Shown here piece after piece: positions 33,304 through 36,588 of a stretch of DNA of 36,588 nucleotides (its first letter is position 1; each line of letters begins with the position of its first letter). Below the pieces are notes generated by a model. The model made no database searches. It had not been told where the DNA came from and worked only from the letters and a program-made list of their open reading frames with translations. This stretch comes from Bacteroidaceae bacterium (GTDB taxonomy: Bacteria > Bacteroidota > Bacteroidia > Bacteroidales > Bacteroidaceae): assembly GCA_017619335.1 (NCBI GenBank), contig JAFZSP010000103.1, forward strand, positions 1 through 36,588, in the 5' to 3' direction. A program made the translations under genes and the position numbers.

Positions 33304-34364
33304 AAGTCCAAGATTGTGCGGCGGAAAGCATCAAGTTCATTACGCATGATTTCTACTTCAATGGGAAGCACGTAGATGTGACGACGCACGATCGGAGAGA
33401 GATTCTTGATGAGAAGCAGACGTGAAGCGTCCTTCTCAGTAGTGATAATGAGGCGTTTGCTGCCCTGCATGGCGGTGAACGCCTCTTCGATTCGCTGAAT
33501 ATCGTGGCTGGAGAACTGATGATGATCTGCAAACGACAACGGAGTGATGTGACGAGTGGTGTGCTGGAGATCCAACATCATCTGCTGGGGAGTGGCAATG
33601 CCGGTGAGCAGCAGTGCATGGGTGTCGGGAGTCAACTCTTCCTCTGTGCCAGGAGTGTCCTCGAACAAGCGACGAAGACGACCATAATGGAAGGTGGAGA
33701 AGAAAAGTTTCTGATAGGGACGCAGTTGAAGGGCTTTCTGAATAACACGGAAGTCCATGGGTTTCAAATCCTTGGGGCACTTGGTGACAAGGACGATGTG
33801 GGCACGTTCCTTGGCACTGAGCGGCTCACGCAATCGTCCCGCTGGCAGCAGACAGTCATCAGTGATGAGGCGGTGATAATCGGTCAGAAGAATGTTCAGC
33901 CCCGCACGGACATAACGATGCTGGAAGGCATCGTCCAGAAGGATCCAGTCCACATCGCGGGTGGCATCATCGCTCAGAAGCCTACGAACACCACGACGGC
34001 GATTGGCATCCACCGCCACGATGGCATCTGGGAACTTCTGCTGCATCTGCCAGGGTTCATCGCCGATTTCGGGCATCGAACTGGCCAATGAAGCCAGACG
34101 ATAGCCACGAGACTTGCGCTTGTAACCACGACTGAGGACGGCCACCTTGAAACGAGGCATCAACATCCGCAACAGCAGCTCGGTGTGTGGCGTCTTCCCC
34201 GTACCGCCAACCGTGAGGTTACCGATGCAGATGGAAGGACGCTCAATATTCTGCTCCTTCAGAAGACCTGTGTCAAAGCAGAAGTTGCGGAGCCACACGC
34301 CAAAACCGTAAAACCACGACAGAGGTTTCAGCCATTCATTAATATGGATTAAATCACCTTCCAT
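33267..34364 (-). CDS. lpxK: tetraacyldisaccharide 4'-kinase
   Basis: A 365-residue lipid A biosynthesis kinase that phosphorylates the 4' position of the disaccharide at the inner-membrane face. The P-loop region CIGNLTVGGTGKTPH (46-60) is diagnostic. SRGYKRKSRGYR, GDEPWQMQQKFP, VDANRRRGV, ILLDDAFQHR and FADHHQFS also match the family. It is the last gene of the co-directional set punA-thiL-lpxK. The spacer from thiL is a 33-bp heptamer-like repeat. Its stop lies within sppA, so the two genes overlap tail to tail by 37 bp. Confidence 0.95.
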   Translation of the reverse strand: MEGDLIHINEWLKPLSWFYGFGVWLRNFCFDTGLLKEQNIERPSICIGNLTVGGTGKTPHTELLLRMLMPRFKVAVLSRGYKRKSRGYRLASLASSMPEIGDEPWQMQQKFPDAIVAVDANRRRGVRRLLSDDATRDVDWILLDDAFQHRYVRAGLNILLTDYHRLITDDCLLPAGRLREPLSAKERAHIVLVTKCPKDLKPMDFRVIQKALQLRPYQKLFFSTFHYGRLRRLFEDTPGTEEELTPDTHALLLTGIATPQQMMLDLQHTTRHITPLSFADHHQFSSHDIQRIEEAFTAMQGSKRLIITTEKDASRLLLIKNLSPIVRRHIYVLPIEVEIMRNELDAFRRTILDFYQTFNSNGTRA

Positions 34365-34405
34365 TCTCTAAACGCTAAGCCCTTGAAACCTAAAACCTTA
34401 AACCT
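34365..34405. repeat. 7-bp repeat spacer spanning the thiL stop codon
   Basis: On the minus strand the end of thiL and the spacer read as roughly 7-bp units (GGTTTAA, GGTTTTA, GGTTTCA, one 8-mer AGGGCTTA, GCGTTTA) up to the lpxK ATG. The thiL TAA is part of the first unit. Confidence 0.65.
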
Positions 34406-35507
34406 TTGACCCCTTAAACTGATCCCACCCCTGAGCCTTCAGCTCCATCTCTACGCCGTCACGGCAGACAAGCTGCAAGCCCAGTTCGGGTTTTGTGATG
34501 TGACCTATTACTTTCACACCAGGAATTGCAATCACGCGATCATGCATCGTCAACGGGACGGTGAACAGAAGTTCATAATCCTCGCCGCCGTTAAGGGCGC
34601 AAGTGATGACGTTCATATTAAGCTCCTCGGCCATAGCAGCTGTCTGATAATCAAGGGGCAAACGGTCTTCATAAATGCGGCAGCCGGTGTGACTCTGGGT
34701 GCAGATATGCTTGAGTTCGCTACTCAAACCGTCACTGATGTCCATCATGGAGGTGGGCAGGATGTCTGCTGCGGCCAAGGCTTCAATAATATCCTTACGA
34801 GCCTCTGGCTTCAACTGACGTTCCAGCAGGTATTCACGACCTGTGAATTCGGGTTCAAAGGGTGGTAACGAATCGGGATTCTCGCCGCGACGCTGAGCCT
34901 CACGCACCTGTTCATTATACACCGCCTTCTCACGTTCCAGCAACTGAAGCCCCATGTAGGCGGCACCCAAATCACCGGAGACACAGATAAGATCGTTGGG
35001 CTGAGCACCATTACGATACACCACCTTGCCAGCCTCGGCATCGCCGATACAGGTTATGCTGATGGCCAGACCCGTCAGGGAAGAAGTGGTGTCACCGCCA
35101 ACAATGTCACAGCCATGAGCGTCACAAGCCAGACGCAGACCTGCATAGAACTGCTCCAGGTCTTCCACCGAGAAACGCTTGGACACGGCCAGGGAAACAG
35201 TCATCTGACGAGGACGCCCATTCATGGCATAAATGTCAGAGAGGTTGACCATGGCGCTCTTGTAACCTAAATGCTTCATAGGCATGTATTGCAAGTCAAA
35301 GTGAACACCCTCCATCAGCAGGTCTGTAGTCACAAGTACCTGACGGCCAGCAGGATACTCCAACACGGCACAATCGTCACCCACGCCTTTATGAGTCTCT
35401 GCGTTCTTGATTTCTATGTCTTTAGTGAGATGGCGAATCAAACCGAACTCACCCAATTCTGCTATTTCCAATTCTGTTTGCTTTAAAAAACACCAAACCC
35501 TAAACAC
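34398..35507 (-). CDS. thiL: thiamine-monophosphate kinase
   Basis: Up to 369 residues; makes thiamine pyrophosphate from the monophosphate. Family motifs are LGEFGLIRHLTKD near the N-terminus, KGVGDDCAVLEY (metal/ATP site), VGGDTTSS, ISVSGDLGAAYMGL-like CVSGDLGAAYMGL, MMDISDGLSSEL and ALNGGEDYELLFTV. No ATG fits: the possible starts are GTG at 35507, which overlaps the punA stop (TAGTG) inside a heptamer array, or TTG at 35471, 12 codons later. I give the GTG start but the TTG start aligns about equally well. Confidence 0.9.
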   Translation of the reverse strand: MFRVWCFLKQTELEIAELGEFGLIRHLTKDIEIKNAETHKGVGDDCAVLEYPAGRQVLVTTDLLMEGVHFDLQYMPMKHLGYKSAMVNLSDIYAMNGRPRQMTVSLAVSKRFSVEDLEQFYAGLRLACDAHGCDIVGGDTTSSLTGLAISITCIGDAEAGKVVYRNGAQPNDLICVSGDLGAAYMGLQLLEREKAVYNEQVREAQRRGENPDSLPPFEPEFTGREYLLERQLKPEARKDIIEALAAADILPTSMMDISDGLSSELKHICTQSHTGCRIYEDRLPLDYQTAAMAEELNMNVITCALNGGEDYELLFTVPLTMHDRVIAIPGVKVIGHITKPELGLQLVCRDGVEMELKAQGWDQFKGSKV

Positions 35508-35516
35508 TAAACTCTA
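35496..35516. repeat. three 7-bp units across the punA/thiL junction
   Basis: AACCCTA, AACACTA, AACTCTA on the plus strand. The array encodes the last residues and TAG stop of punA and the proposed GTG start of thiL. Confidence 0.75.
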
Positions 35517-36316
35517 ATCAGCATCTCACGCATAATATCAGCCATCAGCGGTTGGACTGCATCGGCAGCTTTCTGAACCTCCTCATGACTGACCTCGATA
35601 ATCTTGCCTTCAACGCCCAAGTCCGTGATGATGCTGACGCCAAATACGCGGATTCCACAGTGATGAGCCACAATGACTTCCGGAACAGTACTCATGCCTA
35701 CTGCGTCTGCGCCCAACACGCGGAACATCTTGTATTCCGATGGAGTCTCAAAAGTGGGACCTTGCGTGCCCAAATACACACCATGCTGGACCTTGATTCC
35801 CTTCTCTGCTGCTATCGCGTCGGCCTGACGGATCAACTCGCGGTCGTATGCCTCGTGCATATCTGGGAAACGAGGGCCGGTGGGGAAATTCTTGCCCCGA
35901 AGAGGATGTTCAGGGAAGAAGTTGATGTGATCTGTGATAATCATAATGTCACCAATAGAAAACGACGGATTCGTGCCACCGGAAGCATTGCTGACAAACA
36001 ACGTACGGACACCCAACTCATACATAACACGGATGGGGAATGTCACCTCCTTCATGGAGTAGCCTTCATAGAAATGGAAGCGGCCCTGCATAGCCAAAAT
36101 GTCACGCTCGCCCAACTTGCCTACTATAAGCCGGCCGCTGTGACCCTCCACTGTGGAAACAGGGAAGTTTGGAATGTCCTTATACTCGATGGCCATAGTG
36201 ACTGTGATTTCTTCAGCCAAACGACCCAAACCTGTGCCCAAAACAATCGCAGTTGTGGGCAGACAAGGCATCTTTTTTTTCAGCCAAGAGGCTGTTTCTT
36301 GTATCTTCTCGTACAT
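35507..36316 (-). CDS. punA: purine nucleoside phosphorylase
   Basis: A 269-residue trimeric-type phosphorylase that splits inosine or guanosine with phosphate. Motifs: VLGTGLGRLAEEI, VEGHSGRLIVGKL, MQGRFHFYEGY, VSNASGGTNPSF, DHINFFPEHPLRG, GTQGPTFETPSEYKMFRVLGAD (in parts) with the family Glu, and VGMSTVPEVIVA. It should be the first gene of punA-thiL-lpxK. An A8 run with a flanking short hairpin lies in codons 12-20 (KKKM). Its stop codon lies within a heptamer array and overlaps the thiL GTG. Confidence 0.95.
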   Translation of the reverse strand: MYEKIQETASWLKKKMPCLPTTAIVLGTGLGRLAEEITVTMAIEYKDIPNFPVSTVEGHSGRLIVGKLGERDILAMQGRFHFYEGYSMKEVTFPIRVMYELGVRTLFVSNASGGTNPSFSIGDIMIITDHINFFPEHPLRGKNFPTGPRFPDMHEAYDRELIRQADAIAAEKGIKVQHGVYLGTQGPTFETPSEYKMFRVLGADAVGMSTVPEVIVAHHCGIRVFGVSIITDLGVEGKIIEVSHEEVQKAADAVQPLMADIMREMLIRV

Positions 36317-36345
36317 TTTTCTTCCTTTTTAGGGGTTTTCCGCAG

Positions 36346-36353
36346 CAAAGATA
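36346..36353 (-). promoter_or_regulatory. -7 box of punA-thiL-lpxK
   Basis: Minus strand TATCTTTG, about 30 bp before the punA ATG. No TTTG at -33. Confidence 0.5.
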
Positions 36354-36461
36354 AGGATTTTTTTCTACATCACACGCACTTTCTTAAAGGAATTTTTCGT
36401 TTAACAGTAACAAACAAGCGTTTTTTCTTTCATCGCGTCTTTAATATATAATAAGGTACGC

Positions 36462-36480
36462 GCGCGAGGCCGCTTCGCGC
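36462..36480. repeat. short GC-rich inverted repeat
   Basis: GCGCGA (36462-36467) and TCGCGC (36475-36480) around a 7-nt loop in an otherwise AT-rich divergent intergenic region. No T-tract follows. Confidence 0.4.
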
Positions 36481-36544
36481 TTTCAGGCGGAAAGAGCAAA
36501 AACGAAGAAAAATGCAAGGATTTTGAAAAAAAGTCCCGAAAATA

Positions 36545-36576
36545 TTTGCAGGATTCAAAAAGTCGCCGTACCTTTG
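36545..36576 (+). promoter_or_regulatory. outward-reading promoter at the right edge
   Basis: TTTG (36545-36548), 20-nt spacer, TACCTTTG (36569-36576), then CACCCGC. It is a perfect match and would drive a gene beyond the window. Confidence 0.75.
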
Positions 36577-36588
36577 CACCCGCAAACG

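Overview
The window looks like a chromosomal segment of a gut or oral Bacteroidales bacterium, most likely Prevotellaceae. Five sites match the Bacteroidetes promoter TTTG-N20-TAnnTTTG exactly, genes lack Shine-Dalgarno sites, two giant secreted proteins end in type IX secretion (T9SS) style C-terminal tails, and the gene orders histidine kinase-yceD-rpmF-fabH-era-der and sppA/lpxK-thiL-punA are typical of the phylum. Housekeeping DNA is visibly GC-richer than the stretch at about 23.95-26.46 kb. All product names come from reading motifs; no database search was possible.

Layout. 0-2.7 kb (+): an ABC exporter and a BASS-type transporter that overlap. 2.7-9.2 kb (-): a 1553-residue secreted protein with three tandem 588-bp repeats, then a SIMPL-domain protein, a membrane protein and a DUF2752 protein. 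9.4-12.1 kb (-): an amino-acid:cation symporter, luxS and mtnN, i.e. the SAH-recycling/AI-2 pathway. 12.2-12.7 kb (-): a small outer-membrane beta-barrel. 12.9-18.5 kb (-): an apparent peptidase operon (C11 clostripain lipoprotein, small unknown protein, M24 aminopeptidase P, C1B peptidase, M28 peptidase). 18.6-23.9 kb (+): histidine kinase, yceD, rpmF, fabH, era, der.

23.95-26.46 kb is an AT-rich accessory island. It carries an MNT/HEPN pair, a decayed small-peptide gene, an uncertain 103-codon ORF, a GC-rich palindrome cluster, and a 566-bp element. That element has two-block inverted repeats enclosing six exactly 22-bp palindromic units. It is the best candidate here for an undescribed system. 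26.46-31.2 kb (-): a giant C10 (streptopain-like) protease with EF-hand/leucine-rich-repeat modules. 31.5-36.3 kb: sppA (+) convergent with punA-thiL-lpxK (-). A perfect promoter reads out of the right edge.

Two patterns cut across the map. Many spacers between genes consist of degenerate 7-bp tandem repeats (in one case 9/18 bp) that begin or end exactly at start or stop codons. The two giant secreted genes share an identical 10-bp terminator stem at the same distance from their stop codons, and apparently also a protein domain.
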